In this document: positions 50,313 through 58,208 of the stretch, one piece after another | Layout of the letters: each line of letters begins with the position of its first letter | How positions within the stretch are numbered: the first letter of the stretch is position 1 | Assembly (NCBI GenBank): GCA_009772985.1 | Contig: WOUS01000003.1 | Location: 229,097-293,096, forward strand | Reading direction: 5' to 3' | Source of the DNA: Anaerolineaceae bacterium | GTDB taxonomy: Bacteria; Chloroflexota; Anaerolineae; Anaerolineales; Villigracilaceae | Length of the DNA: 64,000 nt | Program-made: the position numbers and the translations under genes | The notes under the pieces: model-generated | Seen by the model: the letters and a program-made list of their open reading frames with translations, nothing else | What the model was told of the DNA's origin: nothing | Databases searched by the model: none

Positions 50313-51182
50313 TCATAGCGTACTTTCCCCGTGCGTCAGGACGTAAAAACTGCGCCCGGCGTCGTGAACGAAGTCGGTGACGAGATACCCGGCGGCGAAG
50401 GCGGTCTCGAAAATTTCGCGCCCGTAGAAACGCCAGTCGCGCGCCAGGGCGAGGTCGGAATCTTTCAACGCGAGGAAATCGGAGGGAATCTCGACGAGCA
50501 GCAGCGCACCGGTCAGGGAGGGAATATGCCCGGGCGGACGCGCGGCAGGCTCCCGGTCCGGGGGCGATTCGAGCAGGAGCGCGCCGGCGGTGCGGTAATG
50601 GTCGAGCGTCAGCGCGGGGCGCGAGCGGCGGCTGAGCCGTCGTTCCACGCGTTTCGTGTTCACCCACCAGTCCACCTGGAAGCGGTCGGAGGGCAGGCCG
50701 ACGTTCAGGCCGTCGCGCATCTCGCCGTATTCGGCGCGGCGGTAGGTGCTGCAGACCGCGCCGAGGCGGGCAAGGTTGAGATGGGCGTTGCGGCTGAGGA
50801 GCGGGTCGTAGGTCCAGGTGATGCGGTCGATCCCCTGGCGGCGCACCATCTGCCACTGGGCGCGCTTGAGGGCAAAGCCGAGGCCGCGGCTGCGCCAGTC
50901 GGGATGGACGGCGAGGATGTGCGAGTGGTGTTTCAGGCGCGGGCCGTCGGGGGTGGCGTAGAAGCCGGGGAAGCCGAAGACCGCGCCGACGAGTAGAGTC
51001 GGGTCTTGGCCCGCCCCCGCCGCGTACGCGCCGAGCGCCAGCCCGCCGTTGTGGACGACCGCCAGCAGCAGGTGCGCCGGGATGATGTCCGTCTCGGAGC
51101 CGGGCCAGGTCAGCCGCTGGAGCGCCTCGAGGGCGGGCATCTCTTCGGCGGTTTCGATCAGGCGGATGATCCACTCAGGCAT
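50313..51182 (-). CDS. GNAT-type acetyltransferase (COG3375-like)
   Basis: A 289-residue protein. The acetyl-CoA site is 'ILAVHPDWRSRGLGFALKRAQW' (~88-109, RxxGxG/A form). The C-terminal half ('RFQVDWWVNTKRVERRL', 'LVEIPSDFLALK') matches a large GNAT subgroup of predicted acetyltransferases. Substrate unknown. It overlaps the upstream epimerase-like gene by 8 bases, so the two are co-transcribed. Confidence 0.8.
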   Translation of the reverse strand: MPEWIIRLIETAEEMPALEALQRLTWPGSETDIIPAHLLLAVVHNGGLALGAYAAGAGQDPTLLVGAVFGFPGFYATPDGPRLKHHSHILAVHPDWRSRGLGFALKRAQWQMVRRQGIDRITWTYDPLLSRNAHLNLARLGAVCSTYRRAEYGEMRDGLNVGLPSDRFQVDWWVNTKRVERRLSRRSRPALTLDHYRTAGALLLESPPDREPAARPPGHIPSLTGALLLVEIPSDFLALKDSDLALARDWRFYGREIFETAFAAGYLVTDFVHDAGRSFYVLTHGESTL

Positions 51183-52113
51183 GGCGGGAGAAAATCCTGC
51201 GCAGGTACTCGCGCGTCCAGTGCATGCCGCGCAGGTGTTCGAGGCGCGAGGCGAAGCGCGCCGGCATCAGGCCGAAGACCTGCTGGACGGTGTTCACCGG
51301 GCAGGTGCGGTTGACGGCGAGATAATCGAGCCAGAAGACCGAGGCGGGGAAGCGCGGGAAGGCGGCCTCGATGGTGACGGTCAGAACGCGCAGGAGCGGG
51401 CTGGGCCACGAGACCAGCAGGCGCGGCTGGCGCGTGACCTCCATCACCATCTTTGCCGCGTCGCTCATGCTGAAGTACTCGCTCCCGCCGACCTCGTAGG
51501 TCTGGTTCACCGTCTCCGGTTTGTCAAGCGCCCAGACGAGACAGGTGGCCAGATCTTCGACCCACAGCGGCTGGACGAGGGTCTTGCCTTTGGCGGGCAG
51601 CGGCAGGAAGCCGGGCGCGGCGGCCAGCAGCATCGCCAGCCCGGTGGTGAAATTGTCGGCGGGACCGAACAGGATGGAGCCGCGCAGAATCGTGTGCGGG
51701 ACCCCCGACCTGCGGATGTGCTCTTCGGCAATCCCCTTGGCCTTCAGCACCGGGAAGGCGGAGGCCCGGTCTGCGCCGAGGTGGGAGATGTAGAACAGGC
51801 GCTCGACGCCGGCATCGGCGGCGGCTTCGCACAGGTTGCGCGTGCCGTCAATATCCACGGCTTGCAGGTTGGCGCGCCCGCCCTCGCCTTCGCCCCCGGC
51901 CAGGTGGTAGACCGCATCCACGCCGCGCAGGGCGGCGCGCAGTCCGCGCACGTCGCTCAAACTGGACACCGCCACCTCGACCGGGACGCCGGTCGGCAGT
52001 TTGGGCGTCTGCGGCGAGGGGCGCAGCAGAACGCGCACCCGCTGCCCGGTCTCGACCAGCTGGCGGGTGAGGGCGCGTCCGATAAATCCGGTTCCGCCTG
52101 TGATGAGGATCAT
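51175..52113 (-). CDS. NAD(P)-binding SDR/NDUFA9-like protein
   Basis: A 312-residue atypical SDR: 'ILITGGTGFIGRALTRQLVETG' (GxxGxxG, 2-23), 'VYHLAGGEGEGG' and 'RLFYISHLGADRASAFPVLKAKG' where the YxxxK active-site Tyr is not in its usual place, and 'TILRGSILFGP'. This is the pattern of complex I NDUFA9-like/NmrA-type proteins, which bind NAD(P) without a clear reaction. Divergent from the GH4 gene. Confidence 0.82.
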   Translation of the reverse strand: MILITGGTGFIGRALTRQLVETGQRVRVLLRPSPQTPKLPTGVPVEVAVSSLSDVRGLRAALRGVDAVYHLAGGEGEGGRANLQAVDIDGTRNLCEAAADAGVERLFYISHLGADRASAFPVLKAKGIAEEHIRRSGVPHTILRGSILFGPADNFTTGLAMLLAAAPGFLPLPAKGKTLVQPLWVEDLATCLVWALDKPETVNQTYEVGGSEYFSMSDAAKMVMEVTRQPRLLVSWPSPLLRVLTVTIEAAFPRFPASVFWLDYLAVNRTCPVNTVQQVFGLMPARFASRLEHLRGMHWTREYLRRIFSRHA

Positions 52114-52152
52114 GGGGCGATTATAGCAGATGCCGCCCTCACTATCCCCCCG

Positions 52153-52188
52153 CCCCCTTCCTCTCCCAAAATCGGGAGAGGAAGGGGG
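52153..52188. repeat. 15-bp perfect hairpin repeat
   Basis: CCCCCTTCCTCTCCC / GGGAGAGGAAGGGGG with loop AAAATC, in the gap between divergent genes. It is the same repeat type as the one inside the radical SAM gene (19132-19157). Confidence 0.85.
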
Positions 52189-52244
52189 AGCCGAAGATGG
52201 GGATGGAGTACAATAGCCTCACACCACCGGACAAAGGATTGACC

Positions 52245-53642
52245 ATGACCCTCCCCACCAAGATCGTCGTCATCGGCGCAGGCAGCGCCTCGTTCGGAGA
52301 GAACACGCTTTCGGCGCTGATGCGCTCGAAGAAACTGCGTGGCTCGGCGCTCGCCCTGGTGGACCACAGCCCGGAAACGCTCGACACCGTCAAACGCCTG
52401 GCCGAACGCCTGAACCGTGAATGGGACGCGGGCATCCACGTCACCGCGCACGCCAGCCACAAGGACGCTCTGGACGGCGACACCGGTTTCGTCGTCTCGG
52501 CCATCGAGGTCGGGGCACGCGAAGGGCTGTGGAGAAAAGACTACGAAATCCCGCTCCGGTTCGGGGTCCGGCAGCCGTACGCCGAAAACGGCGGCCCCGG
52601 CGGGTTCGCGCACGCGGCCCGCAACGTCGGCCCGGTTCTCGAAATCGCCCGCGACATGGAGCAGGCCTGTCCCGAGGCCTGGTTCGTCAACTACACCAAC
52701 CCGATGATCCGCATCTGCGACACGGTCAACCGGCACACGAAGATCAAAGCCGTCGGCCTGTGCCACCAGATTTACATCGGCTACGTGATGGCCGGCATCG
52801 CCCTGGCCAAAGACCTGGGCATCGAAGCGCCGGAGGGCATCACCGGGATGCACGCCGACCCGCTCCAGGCTCCGCTCCACAGCCGCGTGCGGGAACAGAT
52901 CGTGCCGCGGGTGGACATCCGCGCCGCCGGGCTGAACCACTTCTCGTGGATCCTGTCCATCCGCGACCGGCAGACGGGCGCGGACCTCTATCCGCTTTTC
53001 CGCCAACGCTTCTTCGAACTGGACCCGGCCTTCGAGCCGCTGACCCGGCGCGTGTTCGAAGCCTTCGGCCTGTTCCCGGTCCCGGGCGACACGCACCTGT
53101 GCGAGTACCTGCCGTGGGTCAGCGACCCGGTCACCAAACCGTGGGAGAAGTACGACATCAAACTCTACAACTGGGACCTGAACGCCGCCGTGCGCGAGTT
53201 CCAGCACGAACGCCACAAGAGCATGGCGGATGGCGAGGCGACGATTGACGGGCTGAAAGACAGCGACTCTGAGGGCGCGCTGGAGATGATCGAGAACATC
53301 GCCGGGGCCGGGACGCATTATCATCTCGCCGCCAACCTGCCGAATGTTGGGCAAATTGCCAATTTGCCCTACGGCGCGACGGTGGAGACTCCCGTCGTGG
53401 TGGACGGCGATGGCATCCATCCCGTTCACGTCGGCGCGTTCCCCGAACCGGTAGCCGAACTCCTGCGCCGCGAAACGACCGTGGCCCAACTTTGCGTGGA
53501 CGCGGCCGTGGAAGGCTCGCGCGAGAAAGCCCTGCAATGTCTCCTGCTCGACCCGGTCATCACCGACATCGAGACGGCCAAACAGGTGCTGGACGCCTAC
53601 CTGACGGAGTACAAGGAATATCTGCCGCAGTTCTGGAAATAG
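52245..53642 (+). CDS. Glycoside hydrolase family 4 enzyme
   Basis: A 465-residue GH4 member: NAD site 'KIVVIGAGSASFGENTLSALM' (~6-26), 'ALVDHSPETLDTVKRLAERL', 'VNYTNPMIRIC' (~150), 'KAVGLCHQIYIG' (Cys-His metal ligands, ~170) and 'AAGLNHFSWILSI' (His ~228). GH4 enzymes split alpha- or beta-glycosides by an NAD- and Mn-dependent redox-elimination route in the cytosol. ATG 52245 follows AAAGGA. It pairs with the SIS gene 24 bases downstream in a sugar-use operon. The exact sugar cannot be told from sequence. Confidence 0.9.
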   Translation: MTLPTKIVVIGAGSASFGENTLSALMRSKKLRGSALALVDHSPETLDTVKRLAERLNREWDAGIHVTAHASHKDALDGDTGFVVSAIEVGAREGLWRKDYEIPLRFGVRQPYAENGGPGGFAHAARNVGPVLEIARDMEQACPEAWFVNYTNPMIRICDTVNRHTKIKAVGLCHQIYIGYVMAGIALAKDLGIEAPEGITGMHADPLQAPLHSRVREQIVPRVDIRAAGLNHFSWILSIRDRQTGADLYPLFRQRFFELDPAFEPLTRRVFEAFGLFPVPGDTHLCEYLPWVSDPVTKPWEKYDIKLYNWDLNAAVREFQHERHKSMADGEATIDGLKDSDSEGALEMIENIAGAGTHYHLAANLPNVGQIANLPYGATVETPVVVDGDGIHPVHVGAFPEPVAELLRRETTVAQLCVDAAVEGSREKALQCLLLDPVITDIETAKQVLDAYLTEYKEYLPQFWK

Positions 53643-53666
53643 ACCCATCATAAAAAAGCGAAATCA

Positions 53667-54704
53667 ATGACCATCCTCTTTGACGAAATCCTCGAACAAC
53701 CCGCCGCCCTCCAGCGCCTGCTCGACGGCGAAACCGCCAACATCCAAAAAGTCGCCGCGGCCATCCGCAAGCGCGCCCCGCGCTTCGTGATGATCGCGGC
53801 GCGCGGCACCTCCGACAACGCCGCCCGCTACGGGCAGTACCTCTTCGGCGCGCACAACCGCCTCCCGGTCGCGCTCGCCACACCCTCGCTCTTCAGCCTC
53901 TACCAGTCCCCGCCCCGGCTCACCGACGCGCTCGTGCTGGCCGTCTCGCAGTCCGGGCAATCGCCCGACATCTGCGCGGTCATCGCCGAGGGACGCCGCC
54001 AGGGCGCGCTGACCGTGGCCGTGACCAACGACACCGCCTCCCCGCTCGCCGCCCTCGCCGAAACCTGCATTGACCTGCGCGCCGGCCCCGAACGCGCCGT
54101 GGCTGCATCGAAGACCTACACCACCTCCCTGCTGGCGCTGGCGATGCTTTCCGCTTCCCTTTCCGGGGATGAAAACCAGCGCCGCCTGCTGGACCGTGTG
54201 CCGGCCGCCGTTTCCCGCACGCTCCGGCAGGCCGAGGCGGTCGTCGCTTCCGCGGCGGGCTACGCCGACGCCGAGGCCTGCGTCACCATCGGACGCGGCT
54301 ACAACTACGCCACCGCCTTCGAGATCGCCCTCAAACTCAAGGAACTGACCTACATCCTGGCCGAACCGTACTCCTCCGCCGACTTCCAGCACGGCCCCGT
54401 CGCCCTCGTCCAGGACCGGTTCCTCGTCCTGGCCATCGTGCCGGAAGGCAAGCCGGCCGCCGAACTGACGCGCTTCCTCGACAGCCTGCGCGCCCGCGGA
54501 CCGCGGTTGGTGGTCATCGCCTCCCGCAGCAAGACCCTCTCCCTCGGCGGGACCGCCATCCCGCTGCCGCGCGGCCTGCCCGAGTGGCTTTCCCCCATCG
54601 CCGCGGTCGTGCCGGGACAGTTGTTCGCCCTCGGCCTGGCGCAGGCGCGCGGCCTCGACCCCGACCGCCCGCGCGGCCTGACCAAGGTCACGCGGACGCG
54701 GTGA
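53667..54704 (+). CDS. SIS-domain sugar isomerase/deaminase-like protein
   Basis: A 345-residue protein with two SIS domains like the isomerase half of GlmS or the AgaS/FrlB group: 'MIAARGTSDNAARYGQYLFG' (~42-61), 'AVSQSGQSPDICAVIAEGRRQGA' (~92-114), 'ASKTYTTSLLALAML', 'GRGYNYATAFEIALKLKELTY' (~212-232) and 'EPYSSADFQHGPVALV'. There is no glutaminase domain. It would isomerise or deaminate an amino-sugar or sugar phosphate. The GH4 partner suggests breakdown of an amino-sugar glycoside. Confidence 0.88.
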   Translation: MTILFDEILEQPAALQRLLDGETANIQKVAAAIRKRAPRFVMIAARGTSDNAARYGQYLFGAHNRLPVALATPSLFSLYQSPPRLTDALVLAVSQSGQSPDICAVIAEGRRQGALTVAVTNDTASPLAALAETCIDLRAGPERAVAASKTYTTSLLALAMLSASLSGDENQRRLLDRVPAAVSRTLRQAEAVVASAAGYADAEACVTIGRGYNYATAFEIALKLKELTYILAEPYSSADFQHGPVALVQDRFLVLAIVPEGKPAAELTRFLDSLRARGPRLVVIASRSKTLSLGGTAIPLPRGLPEWLSPIAAVVPGQLFALGLAQARGLDPDRPRGLTKVTRTR

Positions 54705-54719
54705 GGATCCTTCCAAAAA

Positions 54720-54745
54720 GGCTTCCGGTTTTTAGCCCGGAAGCC
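54720..54745 (-). terminator. Terminator for the minus-strand lipoprotein gene
   Basis: 9-bp stem GGCTTCCGG / CCGGAAGCC; on the minus strand it is followed by TTTTT. Confidence 0.65.
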
Positions 54746-54812
54746 CGGGGCGCGGCCTGTACGGCTATTCAAATACGAGAAGGAATAACTATTTCTCCCT
54801 CGTTAAATACAG

Positions 54813-54844
54813 CACCCGGATCGCGAAGAATCCGGGTGTTTTTT
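54813..54844 (+). terminator. Intrinsic terminator of the GH4-SIS operon
   Basis: 9-bp stem CACCCGGAT / ATCCGGGTG, loop CGCGAAGA, then TTTTTT. It lies beyond the minus-strand terminator, so the two convergent transcripts overlap before ending. Confidence 0.85.
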
Positions 54845-55001
54845 CGTCATTCTGACTGCCCGATCGATTTTTCCTCAATCCCCGGCGGATCTGGATGCGT
54901 TCAGCGGCGGGAATGAAGCGGGACATTCTAACTCCTATGGGCGATTCTGCCCCTTTTTTTCCGGCAGAACGCCAAAGCCGCGAGAGCAACTTCCCACGTC
55001 T

Positions 55002-55853
55002 TTACGGCAGGTCGGAAATATCCCACAGGCGGAAGTTATCCCATCGGGTTTCCATGGGGACAATACCGCCATTACAGACACTAAGACTGAAGTCGCCTGC
55101 ACGGAATTTGTCCGAGTAGGTCTTGTCATCCAAATACAGGATCGGTGACCCATTGGTATAAGCTGCCATCTTCGCGCCACGCACGATCAGGAGCATGTGA
55201 TTCCATTCCTGACCATCATTAATCTGGCCTCCTGAATAGGAAGCAATTCCTTCGCAGCCTGGAGTAGGATCGCATTTGGAAAACCTGACCACATTATCCC
55301 GGTCTAAAGACAGACTATACAAGCCTTTGTCGATTCTATGGAATTGGATTTGCCAGTCTCCCTCATTGCCTGAAACAAACCTGACATCGAATTCGGCGAC
55401 AAAGTCCGCGTGGATGCCGACGTTCTCGTCCGGGCCCCCACTGCAAACGGTCGGCTCGGCCGTGGTCGCGCCATTTGCAATAACACGATATTCCCCATTG
55501 GAATAGCGCCGGTCTCCCGAAATCAGGACGTCCGGGTGACCTGTGGTTGTGCCGATGTACCAGCCGCTGGCCGGGTTGCTGAAGTCGTCCTGATAGGTTG
55601 GCGGCCGATTGGCAATGGCTTCCAGGATGGGTTCGGCGAAGTCGGCAATCCAGGCAGGGGGTGGAGTGGCCGTAAATGTGGAAGAAGGCTTTGCGGTGGA
55701 CGTCGCGGTCGCGCTGGAAGTTTCGGTCACAGGGACCGGCGTTTGAGTTGACCGGGGCACAATCGTAACACACGTGATGGTGAACACTGTCATTACACCC
55801 AGACACATGAACAGCAAAATGTGTCGTATGGGTTTTGGGTTGTGACTGATCAT
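55002..55853 (-). CDS. Lipoprotein with LamG/DUF1080-like beta-sandwich
   Basis: A 283-residue protein. Signal 'HILLFMCLGVMTVFTITCV' with lipobox Cys ~28, Ser/Thr/Pro linker to ~70, then a beta-sandwich domain ('YQDDFSNPASGWY', 'FVAEFDVRFVSGNEGDWQIQF', 'EWNHMLLIVRGAKMAAYTNG', 'RWDNFRLWDI') typical of concanavalin-like/DUF1080 sugar-binding folds. Anchored outside the membrane; probably glycan-binding. Confidence 0.7.
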   Translation of the reverse strand: MISHNPKPIRHILLFMCLGVMTVFTITCVTIVPRSTQTPVPVTETSSATATSTAKPSSTFTATPPPAWIADFAEPILEAIANRPPTYQDDFSNPASGWYIGTTTGHPDVLISGDRRYSNGEYRVIANGATTAEPTVCSGGPDENVGIHADFVAEFDVRFVSGNEGDWQIQFHRIDKGLYSLSLDRDNVVRFSKCDPTPGCEGIASYSGGQINDGQEWNHMLLIVRGAKMAAYTNGSPILYLDDKTYSDKFRAGDFSLSVCNGGIVPMETRWDNFRLWDISDLP

Positions 55854-55859
55854 TTTGTT

Positions 55860-56085
55860 CCTCCTCCAAATGCCTCACTCAACCCTTCGCCGAAGCTCAG
55901 GGCAAGCAAACTCTGAAATAACCCCTCCCCACCTGCCCCGCCGTTCCCTGGCGGGGTGCCGAGCGGACTCGCCCGCACGCGCCCGTCGCGAAGCACCTTG
56001 TAAGGGCAGGGACTCGATGTCTCGACAGGCTCGATACACCGCCCGCCGCGCAACCGCCGCGAATTGTTTTTGCTGGAATAGATAA
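55860..56085. repeat. Gene-spacer repeat, copy 1 (longest)
   Basis: Contains CAAACTCTGAAATAACCCCT, GCCGAGCGGACTCGCCCGCA and the word CGAAGCTCAGGGCAAG, plus an unrelated CTCGACAGGCTCGATAC word. It lies directly before the start of the minus-strand lipoprotein gene. Confidence 0.75.
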
Positions 56086-56088
56086 ATG

Positions 56089-56319
56089 CTATTCATTCCC
56101 GAAACACTTATCGCACAGAAGAATTGACCAAAACCTACCATTCATAAAATCCTTTACATCTTTGATCGTAATATGTTCTTCGCAATACCATTGTTGATTA
56201 CCCAGGTTTCCAGTAGCTCCACATCCACAAGATTTCAATTGAGAAGGCTTTATTGAACTACATCCTGGCTTGTGCAAGGTCAATGTTCTATTTGGTTTAT
56301 TAGCTGAATAGACTGCCAT
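56089..56319 (-). CDS. Small Cys-rich protein, unknown
   Basis: A 76-residue protein with seven Cys and two His: 'LHKPGCSSIK', 'SCGCGATG', 'WYCEEHI' and 'LLCDKCFGNE' near the end, which would bind zinc or iron. AGGAG lies about 10 bases upstream. I do not recognise the family. It is one of the minus-strand genes framed by the spacer repeats of this region. Confidence 0.55.
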   Translation of the reverse strand: MAVYSANKPNRTLTLHKPGCSSIKPSQLKSCGCGATGNLGNQQWYCEEHITIKDVKDFMNGRFWSILLCDKCFGNE

Positions 56320-56352
56320 TGTTTATTACTCCTATTGCGCCATTCCAAAACT

Positions 56353-56420
56353 TTGACTCAACAACCCCTGAAACAGGGACTCCCCCTGCCGAGCGGACTC
56401 GCCCGCACGCCCCCGCAGGA
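56353..56420. repeat. Gene-spacer repeat, copy 2
   Basis: TTTGACTCAACAACCCCTGA…CAGGGACTCCCCCTGCCGAGCGGACTCGCCCGCACG: shares blocks with the copies at 55860, 57350 and 58109, located just upstream of the small Cys-rich gene. Confidence 0.75.
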
Positions 56421-56484
56421 ACGCAATACATCGTACCACTGCTACAGTGTGTGGTGTTATTCAAATGAGGTTGCCGTATTATCA

Positions 56485-57337
56485 TCATAGTTTTTGAGTT
56501 TTTACCTCGTGCAGGAATTTGATAAGATAATCGTAAAATTTCCTGGGCTGGTCCAACATGATCCAATGAAATGCATCAAACGATTTATGGCGAAAGGGTT
56601 TTGTGTCTAGATAACACCATGTTGGCGAATTCTCCCAGATCGTGTCTGTTCCCCAGCAGAATAATGTGGGGACTGGAATCTTTTCATATTTTGCCGCAAT
56701 GATTGCACGCTTTCGGCCCTTTTCTGTTCGCTCCTTTTCTGTGGCATTTAGATCATAAATCTCTTCTGCATTTTTCAGGAAGGCTTTTGGCCGGCAAATT
56801 CGAAGCGAGTCAAGATAACGTAACCGGGAAGGGCCATACTTTGCCCAATCCTTTAGCACAATTTTGTTGGTAAATGTGTGGCGGAGCCAGAATCGAAAGC
56901 AACCCATCCGTTTCGCTTTCCGAACTTTGTTGGTAATAAACCGATCCCCCTCGGTCAGGTCTCCTTCAATATTGACAAAAGCCTGAATGCGGGCCTGACG
57001 ATCGCTATCGCACATCAGTGTCCCAATGTCGCCACCCATCGAGTGCCCCACCACAAAAAACTTATCGATCTTCAGATGGTCCAGGAGGGCATACAAGCGG
57101 GCAATCTGCGCATTAAATCTGTAATCAGCCTTACCACATGCTTTGGGCTTGCTTTTCCCATACCCAAGTAGGTCCGGGACAATTATGTTGTACTCCCGCA
57201 ATCCAGGCTCATGAAAGGCTTCGATGAAAGCCAATCCTGAATCCCCCAGGCCATGGAGAAAAAGCAGGGTTTTCCGATGAGGGTCAATATCTGTGTGACG
57301 ATAAAACGTCTACACTAACGGTTGATCTGTGATACAT
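56485..57337 (-). pseudogene. Alpha/beta hydrolase with one-base frameshift near the N-terminus
   Basis: From about 57298 the frame encodes an alpha/beta hydrolase: 'LLFLHGLGDSG' (oxyanion region), 'IIVPDLLGYGKS', nucleophile elbow 'VVGHSMGGD', 'PTLFCWGTDTIWENS' (Asp) and a C-terminal 'DAFHWIMLDQP' (His). This frame has no start codon. A well-placed ATG at 57337 (GGAGG 7 bases upstream) reads MYHRSTVSVDV and joins the hydrolase frame if one base is removed from the AAAA run at 57303-57306. It is either a pseudogene or a sequencing indel; the rest is intact. Confidence 0.8.
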
Positions 57338-57349
57338 GTTTATGCCTCC

Positions 57350-57415
57350 ATGAAACTCAGGGCAAGCAACCCTGAAACAACCCCTCCCCCCGCCGCGCAA
57401 CCGCCGCAAAGAGCA
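57350..57415. repeat. Gene-spacer repeat, copy 3
   Basis: AAACTCAGGGCAAGCAACCC, TGAAACAACCCCTCCCCCCG and CCGCGCAACCGCCGC blocks shared with the other spacer copies; between the hydrolase and the next gene. Confidence 0.7.
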
Positions 57416-57423
57416 TATTGTCC

Positions 57424-58098
57424 TTATGCATGTGAATTCGAGAAGCCAAATTTTTTATAATCACGTGATTTTGCTAATTGCCATAACACTATAAATAGCG
57501 TAATCGCACCTATTAAATATTGCAACGAACTATACGCCGATATCAAGGCTGCTCCCGCAAATGCAAGAGTCGTCAGTATGAACAAATCTATTAGTCTGAA
57601 TTTCTGCCACAAAGTATATTTATTTAGAGTGTCACTGTACTTTTCTGGCAAATTCAGTTTGATTTTATTCTTTTGTTTTCTTTGAATTTCTGCCAGATTC
57701 AGCGCATAGAAACCAAAACCAAATGCAAGGAATATACCTGTACTCACAAACCAATTAAACGGCTCATTAATTTGTTTGAAACTGAAGCCTTCTGTCACAA
57801 TGTATGCAAAGAACCACATTATTGAACGCACAGAAAAAGAACGTTTAAGAATAAATGTGTCAAAGTAATACCTTGTCCAGAAAATTATCGAGATGCACAG
57901 GCTCGTAAACGCCAAGAGCAATGTACTGAAATCATCACTGCTAAACATATGAGCGTTGTTCATAAATCGGTCAGCGAGTGCATCTATCAATATTGCGATT
58001 GCAAAACCTTGCGATATATTATTGATCTGCATATACATTTTTTCAATGACTTCAGGTGGCGTAAGCCGTGATGGAACAACAGGTTTTTGTGCTGGCAT
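57424..58098 (-). CDS. Multi-pass membrane protein, unknown
   Basis: A 224-residue protein with about five TM segments (about 30-48, 58-78, 88-105, 115-135, 165-205), AT-rich. 'FILKRSFSVRSIMWFFAYIVTEG' in the middle. A ribosome site AGGAAATAAAATATG-type (GGAGGAAAT) precedes the ATG. No family recognised. It lies between two spacer repeats, directly downstream of the HerA-like gene. Confidence 0.6.
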   Translation of the reverse strand: MPAQKPVVPSRLTPPEVIEKMYMQINNISQGFAIAILIDALADRFMNNAHMFSSDDFSTLLLAFTSLCISIIFWTRYYFDTFILKRSFSVRSIMWFFAYIVTEGFSFKQINEPFNWFVSTGIFLAFGFGFYALNLAEIQRKQKNKIKLNLPEKYSDTLNKYTLWQKFRLIDLFILTTLAFAGAALISAYSSLQYLIGAITLFIVLWQLAKSRDYKKFGFSNSHA

Positions 58099-58108
58099 AT
58101 TTTATTTC

Positions 58109-58190
58109 CTCCAAAACTTTGACTCAACAAACTCTGAAACAACCTCTCCCCCTGCCGCGCGAACTCCAGCCCGCACACTGCAGTGATCTT
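58109..58190. repeat. Gene-spacer repeat, copy 4
   Basis: TTTGACTCAACAAACTCTGA, AACAACCTCTCCCCCTGCCG and CCAGCCCGCAC blocks. It lies between the HerA-like stop and the membrane protein start. Confidence 0.75.
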
Positions 58191-58208
58191 CCTCCAGTGT
58201 CGTTAACA

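Noticed and set aside
55860..58190. Calling the spacer repeats integron attC sites
   Set aside because: Only ACTCAAC-like single core matches are visible in some copies, no consistent RYYYAAC/GTTRRRY pair and no integrase in the window; reported only as a cassette-like pattern.
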